A stretch of DNA of 64,000 nt from Flavobacterium sp. GSB-24 (GCF_027924665.1 NZ_AP027043.1:2418001-2482000), one strand, 5' to 3'. Shown: positions 42,541 through 54,343, counted from the stretch's first letter. Numbers and translations are program-made. Notes: generated from the sequence alone by a model not told the origin.

Positions 42541-44157
42541 ATGTCTGGATTATTGGCCGTTATTGGTAAAGGAAAAGACCCAAAGCTTGTAAAAGAACTT
42601 TCAGAGAGAATGTCGCATCGCGGTCCTGATGAAAGTGATATTCATATTATGGAAAATGGCAGTATACTTTGTCATGAAAGTCTGTCTATTATTGATCTTA
42701 ATTCCGGAAAACAGCCTATTCAAGGAACTCAAAAAGCTTGGATGGTTCATGATGGAGAGATTTATAATTATAAAGAACTGAAGGAAACGGTTTTAAAGGA
42801 TCATACTTTTAGGACAGAATCAGATTCTGAGGTTATTGTACATCTTTATGAAGAGTTTGGTTATGATTTTTGTAACAAACTTGATGGTGATTTTGCTTTT
42901 GTGGTAATTGATGGCGATAAATATATTGCAGGCCGTGACCCAATTGGAGTTAAGCCTTTATATTATGGTTTAGATGAAAGAGGGAGAATTTATTTTTCTT
43001 CAGAAATGAAATCAATTGCAGATCAATGTAAATCATTTTCTACTTTTCCTCCAGGACATTATTATACAGCAAAAACTGGTTTTGTAAAATATTACCATCC
43101 AGAATATGAAGATCATAAAAAAGCAGATCATTCTTTAGATTTAGATTCAATCCGCCAAAGTTTAATAAACGCAACAAGCAAACGTTTGCTGGCTAATGTT
43201 CCTGTTGGAGTTATACTTTCAGGAGGATTAGACTCTTCTTTGACATCTGCTATAACTTCTCGTTTATTAAAAGGAAACGCAGAAAAACTGCATTCGTTTT
43301 CAATCGGATTAGATGCAGATTCGCCAGATAATATTGCAGCAAGAAAAGCAGCAGAATTTTTAGGAACAGAACATCATGAAGTTCATTTTTCTGTAGAAGA
43401 AGGTGTTCAAATTTTAGAAAAAGTAATCTATCATATCGAAACTTATGATATTATTTGTGTAAGATCTGGTGTTCCGATGTATTTGTTGTCTAAAGCGATT
43501 GCTGATCAAGGTGTTAAAGTCATTTTATCAGGAGAAGGAGCAGATGAGGTTTTTGGAGGACATTTGTATTTTAGAAATGCACCATCAGCAGAAGAATTCC
43601 AGGATGAAACAATAGAAAGAGTTCAGAAGTTGTTTACGGCAGATTTACTTCGTGCAGATAAAACGACAATGGCCCACGGACTAGAAGTGAGATTTCCGTT
43701 TTTAGATACAGAATTCTTAGATGTAAATATCCGTATTAAAACAGAAGAAAAACAGCCTAAGACTTATGATGGAGTTGAAAAATACATTTTAAGAAAAGCC
43801 TTTGATACTCCCGAAGATCCTTATTTGCCGGCAGATGTATTATGGCGCCAAAAAGAACAATTTTCAGATGGAGTTGGGTATAATTGGGTTGATGAATTAA
43901 TTGAATATTGTGCTTCACAAGTTACAGATGAACAATTGGCTGGTGCAAGCGCAGAATTTCCATACAATTCACCAACGACAAAAGAAGCGTATTTATATCG
44001 ATCAATTTTCCATAAATTCTATCCGCAGGTAAGTGCCGCGCAAACAGTGCGTAAATGGATTCCAAAATGGCAGGAAAACCTTGATCCAAGTGGAAGAGCA
44101 AATGCTGCACACTTACAAGGAAACTTTGAGAGCGTAAAATCTGGAGTTGCAGTTTAA
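42541..44157 (+). CDS. Asparagine synthetase paralogue with degenerate glutaminase site
   Basis: 538 residues, aligned with AsnB over its length. In the N-terminal domain the nucleophile Cys is Ser (MSGLLAV), the glutamine-binding Arg of HERL is Ser (HESLSIID, residue 47), and the oxyanion Asn of NGEIYN is Asp (HDGEIYN, residue 71); the Asp of ESDCEV remains (residue 95). The synthetase part is intact: GVILSGGLDSSLTS, LHSFSIGLDADSPDN, ILSGEGADEVFGG, AHGLEVRFPFLD. It should not hydrolyse glutamine; it may use free ammonia, or ammonia from the intact paralogue, or make a different amide. Own promoter and terminator. Confidence 0.9.
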   Translation: MSGLLAVIGKGKDPKLVKELSERMSHRGPDESDIHIMENGSILCHESLSIIDLNSGKQPIQGTQKAWMVHDGEIYNYKELKETVLKDHTFRTESDSEVIVHLYEEFGYDFCNKLDGDFAFVVIDGDKYIAGRDPIGVKPLYYGLDERGRIYFSSEMKSIADQCKSFSTFPPGHYYTAKTGFVKYYHPEYEDHKKADHSLDLDSIRQSLINATSKRLLANVPVGVILSGGLDSSLTSAITSRLLKGNAEKLHSFSIGLDADSPDNIAARKAAEFLGTEHHEVHFSVEEGVQILEKVIYHIETYDIICVRSGVPMYLLSKAIADQGVKVILSGEGADEVFGGHLYFRNAPSAEEFQDETIERVQKLFTADLLRADKTTMAHGLEVRFPFLDTEFLDVNIRIKTEEKQPKTYDGVEKYILRKAFDTPEDPYLPADVLWRQKEQFSDGVGYNWVDELIEYCASQVTDEQLAGASAEFPYNSPTTKEAYLYRSIFHKFYPQVSAAQTVRKWIPKWQENLDPSGRANAAHLQGNFESVKSGVAV

Positions 44158-44217
44158 ATCCCAAACTTTTAAATCTCAAATAAATAAATTCCAAATTCCA
44201 ATTTGGGATTAGCAAAC

Positions 44218-44258
44218 AAAACCGAAATGCAATCCATTGTAGTTTCGGTTTTTTTTAT
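44218..44258 (+). terminator. Intrinsic terminator after the asnB paralogue
   Basis: AAAACCGAAA (44218-44227) pairs with TTTCGGTTTT (44243-44252), 15-base loop, followed by more T. Confidence 0.82.
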
Positions 44259-44285
44259 TTTTTTATGTTCTATGTTTTAATTTTT

Positions 44286-44416
44286 GGAATTTGGAATTTG
44301 GAATTTCAAAATTGATTTTTTTATTTCTAATTTTTGGAATTTGGGATTTAAGAGATTGGAATTTAAAAAGAGCCATATTTTACGTTATTTCCATTTTTGG
44401 AATTTGGAATTAAAGA
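44286..44416. repeat. GGAATTT heptamer repeats
   Basis: Three exact tandem units of GGAATTT at 44286-44306, followed by further copies near 44336, 44361 and 44399. The opposite strand form AAATTCC occurs upstream at 44187-44200. Same vocabulary as at 4668 and 14750. Confidence 0.75.
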
Positions 44417-44528
44417 AAATTTGAATTTAAATTCATTTTTGAAGTTATTTTTAGGTTTTTCAGACAATTGTGTTAATAACTTAAGTGCTTTAAGTCGTAT
44501 TTTAATGGGTATATAGCCTGCGTTTTTA

Positions 44529-44536
44529 TATATTTG
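44529..44536 (+). promoter_or_regulatory. Candidate -7 promoter element of gyrB
   Basis: TATATTTG, an exact TAnnTTTG match, 38 bp before the gyrB ATG. No clear -33 TTG at the expected distance. Confidence 0.5.
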
Positions 44537-44544
44537 CGTGTTAG

Positions 44545-46515
<1,971 letters not shown>

Positions 46516-46534
46516 AATAAAAAATTAATAATTT

Positions 46535-46588
46535 CAATTCGTTTAATTGTTTAAATTTACTAGACAATTAAACGAATTGTCTTTTTTA
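46535..46588 (+). terminator. Intrinsic terminator after gyrB
   Basis: A perfect 16-bp stem (CAATTCGTTTAATTGT at 46535-46550 with 46564-46579), 13-base loop, then TCTTTTTT. Confidence 0.88.
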
Positions 46589-46627
46589 GGGATAGACAAA
46601 TAATTAATAAACGATAAAGTATAAAAT

Positions 46628-47563
46628 ATGAAAGTTACCATTGTAGGAGCAGGAAATGTTGGAGCTACATGTGCTGATGTTATTTCTTATAGAGGAATTG
46701 CCAGCGAAGTAGTATTGTTGGATATTAAAGAAGGTTTTGCCGAAGGTAAAGCATTGGATATTACACAATGCGCGACAAATACTGGTTTTAATACTAAAGT
46801 ATCTGGCGTTACCAACGATTATTCTAAAACTGCTGGAAGTGATGTTGTAGTTATTACATCAGGAATTCCAAGAAAACCAGGAATGACAAGAGAAGAATTA
46901 ATTGGTATAAATGCAGGAATTGTTAAAACAGTTGCTGAAAATGTATTAAAATATTCTCCAGATACAATAATTGTTGTAGTTTCGAATCCGATGGATACTA
47001 TGACGTATTTGGCTTTAAAAGCGACTGGTCTTCCAAAAAATAGAATTATAGGAATGGGCGGGGCTTTGGATAGTTCTCGTTTTAGAACATATCTTTCATT
47101 AGCTTTAGATAAACCTGCAAATGATATTTCAGCAATGGTAATTGGAGGGCATGGTGATACAACTATGATTCCGCTAACTCGTTTGGCATCTTATAATGGA
47201 ATTCCAGTATCAGAATTTCTTTCAGAAGAAGTATTGCAAAAAGTAGCAGCAGACACTATGGTAGGAGGTGCAACTCTTACAGGTTTATTGGGGACATCTG
47301 CTTGGTACGCGCCAGGAGCTTCTGTAGCCTATTTAGTAGATAGTATTTTGAACGATCAAAAGAAAATGATTGCATGTTCTGTTTTCGTAGAAGGAGAATA
47401 TGGTCAAAACGATATATGTATAGGAGTGCCATGTATAATTGGTAAAAACGGAGTAGAAGAAATTTTAGATATTAACCTAAACGATCAGGAAAAAGCATTA
47501 TTTGCTAAAAGTGCAGATGCAGTTCGAAGCATGAATGATGCTCTAAAAACGATTTTAGTATAA
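46628..47563 (+). CDS. mdh: Malate dehydrogenase (LDH-like class)
   Basis: 311 residues. It interconverts malate and oxaloacetate with NAD in the citric acid cycle. N-terminal Rossmann VTIVGAGNVGATCADVI with NAD-selecting Asp in LLDIKEGFAEGKALD; substrate Arg residues in GIPRKPGMTREEL; VVSNPMDTMTYLAL; GGALDSSRFR; and catalytic His in GGHGDTTMIPL. This is the Bacteroidota/Chlorobi type related to lactate dehydrogenase. Its own terminator follows. Confidence 0.96.
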   Translation: MKVTIVGAGNVGATCADVISYRGIASEVVLLDIKEGFAEGKALDITQCATNTGFNTKVSGVTNDYSKTAGSDVVVITSGIPRKPGMTREELIGINAGIVKTVAENVLKYSPDTIIVVVSNPMDTMTYLALKATGLPKNRIIGMGGALDSSRFRTYLSLALDKPANDISAMVIGGHGDTTMIPLTRLASYNGIPVSEFLSEEVLQKVAADTMVGGATLTGLLGTSAWYAPGASVAYLVDSILNDQKKMIACSVFVEGEYGQNDICIGVPCIIGKNGVEEILDINLNDQEKALFAKSADAVRSMNDALKTILV

Positions 47564-47582
47564 TAAAAACGGCAAAAAAGAG

Positions 47583-47612
47583 AAAAGGCTGCACTTTTGC
47601 AGCTTTTTTTTT
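47583..47612 (+). terminator. Intrinsic terminator after mdh
   Basis: AAAAGGCTGCA (47583-47593) pairs with TGCAGCTTTTT (47598-47608, one G-U), 4-base loop, then T-run. Confidence 0.85.
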
Positions 47613-47632
47613 GAGATTAATTAATAAATAAA

Positions 47633-47663
47633 TTGGTTAATATTTTCGTTAATTATATATTTG
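47633..47663 (+). promoter_or_regulatory. Promoter of secDF
   Basis: TTG (47633-47635), 20-bp spacer, TATATTTG (47656-47663): a full match to the Bacteroidota -33/-7 pattern. It gives a leader of about 120 bases before the secDF ATG. Confidence 0.65.
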
Positions 47664-47788
47664 CTCGGTTTAAAAAAAAATTGGTAATTCGTGATCTCGT
47701 ATTTTTGTTTTAAAAAATCATGTCAGGGCTTATTTTATGGGACTTTAAAACAAAAACAAAAATAAAACATAATTAATTTTTAGTAATA

Positions 47789-50779
47789 ATGCAGAATAAA
47801 GGACTTATTAAATTTTTCGCAATTCTATTTGCATTGGTGAGTATTTACCAACTATCATTCACTTTTGTGGCAAATGGTGTCAAAAGTGAAGCTAAAGCTT
47901 TTGCAGGAGATAATCCTGATAAGGAGCTGAAATATTTAGATTCTATTGGTAAAGAGAAAGTATTAAATCTTGGTTTTACTGATTTCACTTATAACGAAGT
48001 GAAAAACAAGCAGCTTAATAAAGGTCTCGACTTAGAAGGAGGAATCAACGTTATTCTTCAAATTTCTATTAAAGATGTTTTAAAAGGTTTAGCTAATAAT
48101 TCTAAAAATCCAGTTTTTAATAAATCATTAGCTGATGCATCTGCAAATTTAGAAGGTAACAAAACATATTTAAATAAGTTTTTTGAAGCTTTTGATGCAA
48201 ACTCAAAAGGAAGCGTAAAATTAGCTTCTCCAGATATTTTTGCCAACAGAAGTCTTCAAGGAGAAGGTGGTGTAGATTTTCAAATGTCTGACGCACAGGT
48301 TCAAAAAGTTATCAAAAGAAAAGTTGATGAGTCTGTAGAAAGTGCTTTCAAAGTATTAAGAGAGCGTATTGACAAATTTGGTGTAACACAGCCAAACATC
48401 CAAAAATTAGGAGAAACAGGAAGAATCTTAGTAGAGCTTCCAGGTGCTAAAGATGTTGATAGAATTAAGAAATTATTAGGTGGAAAAGCTCAATTAGAGT
48501 TCTGGGAAACTTATAAAGTTGAAGAAATTGGTAATTTCTTAGTTGCAGCTAACGAAGCTTTGAAGAAAACTGAAGTTAAGAAAACTGAAACTAAAACTGT
48601 TGCTAAAGATTCATTGAATGCTTTATTAACAGATGCTAAAGATTCTGCTGATACTAAAAAAGGAAACAATCCTTTATTTGATAAAATTGTAGGTCAAGGT
48701 GGTGGACCAGTTTTAGGTTACTTCGCACCAAAAGATACTGCTACTATCAATGCTTATTTTAAAAGACCAGAGATTAGAGTTTTATTGGCTGCTGACCAAC
48801 ATTATGCAAAATTTGTTTGGAGTAAACCAACTACTATAAAAGATCAAAAAGCAAAAGATTTAGCAAGTGCTAAAGATATTGAAGTTGTTGAATTATATGC
48901 TTTAAAAGGAAACAGAGACAATAACCCAGCAATGAGCGGTGGTGTTGTTACTGATGCAAAAGATACTTTTGACCAGATGGGTAAACCTGCAGTTTCTATG
49001 CAGATGAACAGTCAAGGTGCTAAAGTTTGGGAAGAGTTAACAGGTAGAGCATTCGCTCAAAAAAGTTATATCGCTATTGTTTTAGATGATATCGTATATT
49101 CTGCTCCAGGTGTAACAAGTGGTCCTATTGCTGGAGGAAGATCTGAAATTACAGGTTCATTTGATGTTGCTGAAACTAAAGATTTAGCTAACGTATTAAA
49201 CGCAGGTAAATTACCAGCTTCTGCAGATATTATTCAATCAACTGTTGTTGGTCCATCTTTAGGACAGGCAGCTATTGATGCAGGTACAATTTCTTCTATA
49301 TTAGGATTCTTATTAGTTTGCGTTTGGATGGTATTCTATTATGGTAAAGCTGGATGGTATGCAAACCTTGCTTTATTATTAAACTTACTTTTCTTATTCG
49401 GAATTATGGCAAGTTTTGGTTTTGTATTGACATTACCAGGTATTGCAGGTATCGTGTTAACATTAGGTACAGCGGTAGATGCTAACATTATTATATACGA
49501 AAGAGCAAAAGAGGAATTACGTGAAGGAAAATCACTTTCTGAAGCAGTTGCAGCTTCTTACGGATGGCACGGTGCAATGCGTTCTATTATTGATGCTAAC
49601 GTTACTCACGTTTTAACTGGAGCTATCTTATTCATTTTTGGAACAGGTCCTATTAAAGGTTTCGCTTTAACATTATTAATTGGTATTGTAACTTCATTGT
49701 TTACATCAATCTTTATTGCTAGAATCTTTATTGATAGAAATATTGCAGGAAAAGGAGATTTAACTTTCTCTACAAATATTACTAAAAACTGGTTTACTAA
49801 TTTCCATTTTGACTTTATCAAGATTAAAAAATTCACTTACATCTTCTCTTCAATTGTAGTTGTAGTAAGTTTAATTTCTATCTTCTTCGTGAACGGATTA
49901 GATGAAGGTGTTGATTTTGTTGGAGGTAGAACTTTCCAAGTTAAATTTGAAAAACCTGTAGATGCTACTGCAGTTTCAGATGAACTATCTGCTGCTTTTG
50001 GAACTCCGGTTGAGGCTAAAATTTTAGGTGATGATGATCAATTGAAAATCACTACTAAATATAAAATTAAAGAAGATGGTGTTGCTATTGATGAAGAAGT
50101 GAACCAAAAATTATATGCTTCTTTACAGAAATATTTCCCAAATACTACTTACGATAAATTCATCAATTCATTTGATGGAAAAAGAGTAGGTGTATTACAA
50201 GCTTCTAAAGTTGGAGCTTCTATCTCTGAGGATATTAAAACTAACTCATACTGGGCAGTTCTTGGTGCGATGGCAGTTATTTTCTTATACTTAATGGTTT
50301 CTTTCCGTAAATGGCAGTATTCATTAGGTGCGATTGCAGCTGTTGCGCATGACGTGATCTTCGTATTAGGAATTTACTCTTTATGCTACAAATTCATGCC
50401 ATTCCACATGGAAATGGATCAGCACTTTATCGCTGCGATTTTAACTGTAATCGGTTATTCTATGAATGATACTGTAATTGTATTTGACAGGGTGAGAGAG
50501 TTTATCATTGGAAACCGTAAAGGTAGTTTCGAAGATATCGTAAACGCTTCTATTAATACTACATTATCAAGAACGTTGAATACTTCATTAATGATGATCA
50601 TTGTATTATTAACAATGTTTATTTTTGGTGGAGAATCAATTAGAGGATTTATCTTTGCTATGTTAATTGGTATTATTGTAGGTACTTATTCTTCATTATT
50701 TATTGCTACTCCAGTATTGGTTGATACGATTTCTAAAGATGAGAAGCATACAATCGAAGACAAACACAACAAAGCGTAA
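47789..50779 (+). CDS. secDF: Protein translocase subunit SecDF (fused)
   Basis: 996 residues: SecD and SecF joined, as in many Bacteroidota. It uses the proton gradient to pull preproteins through SecYEG. SecD half: one N-terminal membrane segment, LDLEGGINVILQISIKDVLKG, periplasmic P1 region, then five membrane segments with TLGTAVDANIIIYERAKEELREG. SecF half from about residue 680: LDEGVDFVGGRTFQVKF, then membrane segments with GYSMNDTVIVFDRVREFI. An Ala/Lys/Thr-rich linker in P1 (near residue 270) is long. Full -33/-7 promoter upstream. Confidence 0.96.
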   Translation: MQNKGLIKFFAILFALVSIYQLSFTFVANGVKSEAKAFAGDNPDKELKYLDSIGKEKVLNLGFTDFTYNEVKNKQLNKGLDLEGGINVILQISIKDVLKGLANNSKNPVFNKSLADASANLEGNKTYLNKFFEAFDANSKGSVKLASPDIFANRSLQGEGGVDFQMSDAQVQKVIKRKVDESVESAFKVLRERIDKFGVTQPNIQKLGETGRILVELPGAKDVDRIKKLLGGKAQLEFWETYKVEEIGNFLVAANEALKKTEVKKTETKTVAKDSLNALLTDAKDSADTKKGNNPLFDKIVGQGGGPVLGYFAPKDTATINAYFKRPEIRVLLAADQHYAKFVWSKPTTIKDQKAKDLASAKDIEVVELYALKGNRDNNPAMSGGVVTDAKDTFDQMGKPAVSMQMNSQGAKVWEELTGRAFAQKSYIAIVLDDIVYSAPGVTSGPIAGGRSEITGSFDVAETKDLANVLNAGKLPASADIIQSTVVGPSLGQAAIDAGTISSILGFLLVCVWMVFYYGKAGWYANLALLLNLLFLFGIMASFGFVLTLPGIAGIVLTLGTAVDANIIIYERAKEELREGKSLSEAVAASYGWHGAMRSIIDANVTHVLTGAILFIFGTGPIKGFALTLLIGIVTSLFTSIFIARIFIDRNIAGKGDLTFSTNITKNWFTNFHFDFIKIKKFTYIFSSIVVVVSLISIFFVNGLDEGVDFVGGRTFQVKFEKPVDATAVSDELSAAFGTPVEAKILGDDDQLKITTKYKIKEDGVAIDEEVNQKLYASLQKYFPNTTYDKFINSFDGKRVGVLQASKVGASISEDIKTNSYWAVLGAMAVIFLYLMVSFRKWQYSLGAIAAVAHDVIFVLGIYSLCYKFMPFHMEMDQHFIAAILTVIGYSMNDTVIVFDRVREFIIGNRKGSFEDIVNASINTTLSRTLNTSLMMIIVLLTMFIFGGESIRGFIFAMLIGIIVGTYSSLFIATPVLVDTISKDEKHTIEDKHNKA

Positions 50780-50802
50780 TTAAACTTTGTTTTTAAAATA
50801 AG

Positions 50803-50834
50803 AAAGATCCAGTGAAAACTGGATCTTTTTTTTA
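50803..50834 (+). terminator. Intrinsic terminator after secDF
   Basis: AAAGATCCAGT (50803-50813), loop GAAA, ACTGGATCTTT (50818-50828), then T-run. Confidence 0.9.
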
Positions 50835-50863
50835 TGTTTGTATCTCAGATCCAAATCCTATTT

Positions 50864-51478
50864 ATGAGTAGAAAAAGAATATTCACGGTAGTTCTTCTGT
50901 TTGCAGTACTGAATATCAATGCTCAGCAGAAAAGCAGTGACTTTAGAATAGGAATGAGTTATGGTTTCGGAAGCGAATTCAATAATACTGATTATACTTT
51001 TACCAATCATTTTTATAAAGCGCAGTTATATTATAGACTGAAGAAAACTCGAAATTTTGAATATGATATTTTAGTACAGCCAGAAATAAATTTTGGAAAA
51101 CATCAGTTATTGAATTTATACTTCGTAAAACCTGAGACGCCAAATTTTGAACAGAAAAGAGTGGAGTATATGCAATTGAAAAACGTTCACGAATATGTTC
51201 TTAATTTGGGCTTTATGGTGAGAAAACCAATAGGAAAAGTATTCTCCTGTTACGTATTAGGAAGTATTGGACCAATGATAACAGATACAGAAACTGAGCG
51301 TATGTCTAAAGGTTTTGCGTTTGCAGATGTTTTGGCGGTTGGTTTTACGGCAGCTTATGATCAATTCCAGCTTGATATTCGTCCGAGTTTGCGACATGTA
51401 TCAAATGCAGGTTTAGGAAGCTCAAATGCGGGCTATAATACAAAGAATGTTGAGTTTGTTATTTCGTATCAATTATAA
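50864..51478 (+). CDS. Acyloxyacyl hydrolase/PagL-like outer-membrane barrel
   Basis: 204 residues from the ATG at 50864; a longer frame starting 10 codons upstream begins at the terminator edge and is unlikely. Signal peptide (RIFTVVLLFAVLNINAQ). An eight-strand-size barrel follows. The segment RPSLRHVSNAGLGSSNAGYN near the end resembles the PagL active site, where His and Ser of H-x-S-N-A act with an acidic residue to remove a 3-acyl chain from lipid A. If correct, it modifies lipopolysaccharide. The acidic member of the triad cannot be assigned by eye. Confidence 0.65.
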   Translation: MSRKRIFTVVLLFAVLNINAQQKSSDFRIGMSYGFGSEFNNTDYTFTNHFYKAQLYYRLKKTRNFEYDILVQPEINFGKHQLLNLYFVKPETPNFEQKRVEYMQLKNVHEYVLNLGFMVRKPIGKVFSCYVLGSIGPMITDTETERMSKGFAFADVLAVGFTAAYDQFQLDIRPSLRHVSNAGLGSSNAGYNTKNVEFVISYQL

Positions 51479-51483
51479 AAAAT

Positions 51484-51515
51484 AAACGCCCAATATCTAA
51501 AGATATTGGGCGTTT
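51484..51515. terminator. Bidirectional intrinsic terminator
   Basis: AAACGCCCAATATCT (51484-51498), 2-base loop, exact complement (51501-51515). Between convergent genes; T-run on + side, A-run on - side. Confidence 0.9.
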
Positions 51516-51533
51516 TGATATAATGTAAAATTA

Positions 51534-52466
51534 TTATGATTCTGCAAGTGGATTTCTTTGTGCTCTAATAACAAAGAAAAGTCCGATGATTATAAATGGG
51601 ATACTCAGCCATTGTCCTGTTGAAAAATAGCCTAAATCTTCTTCTATACCGCCTTGGCTTTGTTTTACAAATTCAACAACAAATCGAACAACAAATAAAA
51701 GAACTAAAAACAATCCGAATAAATAACCAGATTTCAGTCTAGTATTTGTTTTCCAGTATAAGAAGTACAAAATTGCAAAGACAAAAATATAAGAGAACCC
51801 TTCGTATAATTGTGCAGGATGTCTTGCTGGAACCTGAGCTAATAAATCAGCAAATTTTGGATTTGTAGCAATTGCATTGTAGGCTTCTACAGGATCTGCA
51901 ATTCCAGTTTTTTGTACAGCTTCATTTTTACTGAATTTATCATGTAAAAAACGGATCCCAAATGCAGATGTAGTTTCGTTACCAATAATTTCTGAGTTGA
52001 AGAAATTACCTAAACGAACAAAAATAGCTCCACTGGCAACAGGAATTACTATACGGTCTAAAATCCATAATAAAGGACGTTTTAGAATCTTTTTACTATA
52101 ATAATACATAGCAACAATAATAGCAATTGCTGCACCATGACTCGCTAATCCTTGGAAACCGGTGAATTCGAATTTTGGTTCGAATCTAAAAGGAAGGAAA
52201 ATTTCCAGTAAATGGTTTCTGAAATATTCCCAATCGTAAAAGAAAACATGTCCTAAACGCGCACCAATTAAAGTTGCAAGAACAGTCCAAACAAATAATG
52301 AATCTAATTTTTCTAGTGATTCGTTTTCTCTTTCGAAAATCTTTTTCATTAAGAACCATCCTAAAAGAAAAGCAATTACAAACATTAAGCTGTAATAGCG
52401 AATCATAAAAAATCCTAAATTGATTCCTTCTGAGGGATTCCAAACAAAATTTAAGGCGTGTGTCAT
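51534..52466 (-). CDS. lgt: Prolipoprotein diacylglyceryl transferase
   Basis: 310 residues with seven membrane segments. It transfers a diacylglyceryl group from phosphatidylglycerol to the lipobox Cys of lipoproteins, which are numerous in this window. Conserved sites: GARLGHVFFYDWEYF, HGAAIAI (essential His), FVRLGNFFNSEIIGNETTSAFGIRF (Arg, Asn) and HPAQLYEGFSYI. Slightly longer than the E. coli enzyme because of an insert between the RF and HPAQL motifs (about residues 170-215). yidD lies upstream on the same strand. Confidence 0.95.
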   Translation of the reverse strand: MTHALNFVWNPSEGINLGFFMIRYYSLMFVIAFLLGWFLMKKIFERENESLEKLDSLFVWTVLATLIGARLGHVFFYDWEYFRNHLLEIFLPFRFEPKFEFTGFQGLASHGAAIAIIVAMYYYSKKILKRPLLWILDRIVIPVASGAIFVRLGNFFNSEIIGNETTSAFGIRFLHDKFSKNEAVQKTGIADPVEAYNAIATNPKFADLLAQVPARHPAQLYEGFSYIFVFAILYFLYWKTNTRLKSGYLFGLFLVLLFVVRFVVEFVKQSQGGIEEDLGYFSTGQWLSIPFIIIGLFFVIRAQRNPLAES

Positions 52467-52527
52467 GTAAAATGTTTTATATATTGTAAAAATAAATATT
52501 TAATGTAAAGTGCTGTTTTATAAAAGG

Positions 52528-52776
52528 TTAATGTTTATGACTGCATTTCTTTTCTGGTACAGGATCGTAACCGCTTCTTCCCCAAGGATGACAGCTTAAA
52601 ATACGTTTTACTCCTAAAAATCCGCCGTAGAATAATCCATGAGTCTGCAAAGCTTGGATCATGTAAGTCGAACATGTAGGTTCAAATCTGCAGGACGCTG
52701 GTGTAAACGGAGAAATTGCCGTTTGATAAAAACGAACCAAGAGTACAAATGGATATATTAGAATTTTGGATAACAT
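52528..52776 (-). CDS. yidD: Membrane protein insertion efficiency factor YidD
   Basis: 82 residues, standard size. The family signature is complete: [36 protein letters not shown], then [20 protein letters not shown], including conserved Cys residues. It is a small peripheral inner-membrane protein that helps YidC insert membrane proteins. lgt lies 61 bp downstream and cysS 85 bp upstream, same strand. Confidence 0.95.
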   Translation of the reverse strand: MLSKILIYPFVLLVRFYQTAISPFTPASCRFEPTCSTYMIQALQTHGLFYGGFLGVKRILSCHPWGRSGYDPVPEKKCSHKH

Positions 52777-52861
52777 TTTATCAATACTTATTGTCTAGTT
52801 TTTCCAGACTTCTATTTGTTGTCTTTAAAAGAATTTTGTTACATCCAAAGTTTTAATTTCT

Positions 52862-54343
52862 TTACTGAATGCTAAAAGATGTTCCTTCTTTTCCGTCTTT
52901 TAGTTGAATTCCTAGAGCAATTAATTGGTCTCTAATCTGGTCAGAAAGGGCAAAGTTTTTATCTGCTCTCGCCTGATTTCTCATTCCGATAAGCATATTA
53001 ACTACTCCTTCTAATTTATCATTGTCTCCTTCAGCACTTTTCTCATCGCTAAGTCCTAAAACATCAAACACAAAAGCATTTACAGCTGTTGTAAAATCTG
53101 CTAAATCATTTGCAGAAATAGTTTCTTTTCCGTCTTTTAATAAGTTGATATAACGAACAGCTTCAAACAACTGAGCGATTAAAATTGGTGTATTGAAATC
53201 GTCATTCATTGCGTCATAGCAAAGCTGTTTCCATGCTGCAAAATCTATAGAACTTGTGTTTCCTGCAGTAATATTTGGTAAAGCATCTACTGCTTCCATC
53301 AATCTTTTATATCCTTTTTCTGCAGCAACAATCGCATCATCAGAAAAATCTAAAATACTTCTGTAATGTGCCTGAAGCATGAAAAAACGAGTTACAGAAG
53401 CAGAAAATGGTTTGCTTAGAATGTTATTGTCTCCGCTAAGAATTTCGCCTGGTAAAATATTATTTCCAGTCGATTTAGCCATTTTCTTTCCGTTTAAAGT
53501 CAGCATATTAGCATGCATCCAGTAATTTACAGGAGATTGGCCAGTACAAGCTTCATTTTGAGCAATTTCACATTCGTGGTGAGGGAATTTTAAATCCATT
53601 CCGCCTCCGTGAATGTCAAAATGATTTCCAAGATATTTGGTACTCATAGCAGTACATTCAAGATGCCAGCCTGGAAAACCATCACTCCAAGGTGAAGGCC
53701 ATCTCATGATATGTTCTGGTTCTGCTTTCTTCCAAAGTGCAAAATCCTGCGGATTTCTTTTGTCAGATTGTCCGTCGAGATCTCTCGTGTTTGCCAGCAT
53801 ATCATCGATATTTCTACCGCTTAGAATGCCGTAATTATTGGTTTCATTGTATTTTACTACATCAAAATATACCGATCCGTTGGCAACATAACCAATACCT
53901 TTATCAATAATTTTTTTGATGATTTCAATCTGTTCAATAATATGTCCCGTCGCTGTAGGCTCAATACTTGGCGGTAAAAAGTTAAAAGCTTTTAGAATGT
54001 TATGGAAATCTACAGTATAGCGCTGTACAACCTCCATTGGTTCTAATTGTTCTAAACGGGCTTTTTTTGCAATTTTATCTTCACCTTCATCGACATCGTC
54101 AACAATATGTCCTACATCGGTAATATTTCGAACATAACGCACTTTATAATCTAAGTGCAGAAAATATCTAAAGATTACATCAAAAGACATAAAAGTTCTC
54201 ACATTTCCCAAATGAACATTACTATATACTGTAGGTCCACAAACATACATTCCAACATTTCCATCATGGATTGGTTTGAAATCTTCTTTTTCACCCGAAA
54301 GTGAATTGTATATTTTTAAGGGCTGACTGCTATATAGTGGCAT
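52862..54343 (-). CDS. cysS: Cysteinyl-tRNA synthetase
   Basis: 493 residues. It charges tRNA-Cys with cysteine. Class I motifs: [24 protein letters not shown] (HIGH equivalent H-L-G-N, with a zinc-ligand Cys) and KMAKSTGN (KMSKS equivalent, with Ala in place of Ser). Zinc-site residues appear in WHLECTAMS and [11 protein letters not shown]. The C-terminal helical anticodon domain follows. An octamer-phrased repeat lies directly upstream. Confidence 0.96.
   Translation of the reverse strand: MPLYSSQPLKIYNSLSGEKEDFKPIHDGNVGMYVCGPTVYSNVHLGNVRTFMSFDVIFRYFLHLDYKVRYVRNITDVGHIVDDVDEGEDKIAKKARLEQLEPMEVVQRYTVDFHNILKAFNFLPPSIEPTATGHIIEQIEIIKKIIDKGIGYVANGSVYFDVVKYNETNNYGILSGRNIDDMLANTRDLDGQSDKRNPQDFALWKKAEPEHIMRWPSPWSDGFPGWHLECTAMSTKYLGNHFDIHGGGMDLKFPHHECEIAQNEACTGQSPVNYWMHANMLTLNGKKMAKSTGNNILPGEILSGDNNILSKPFSASVTRFFMLQAHYRSILDFSDDAIVAAEKGYKRLMEAVDALPNITAGNTSSIDFAAWKQLCYDAMNDDFNTPILIAQLFEAVRYINLLKDGKETISANDLADFTTAVNAFVFDVLGLSDEKSAEGDNDKLEGVVNMLIGMRNQARADKNFALSDQIRDQLIALGIQLKDGKEGTSFSIQ

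Noticed and set aside
42541..44157. Second asnB as an assembly duplication of the first
   Set aside because: The proteins differ throughout, including inserts, leader sequence and catalytic residues.
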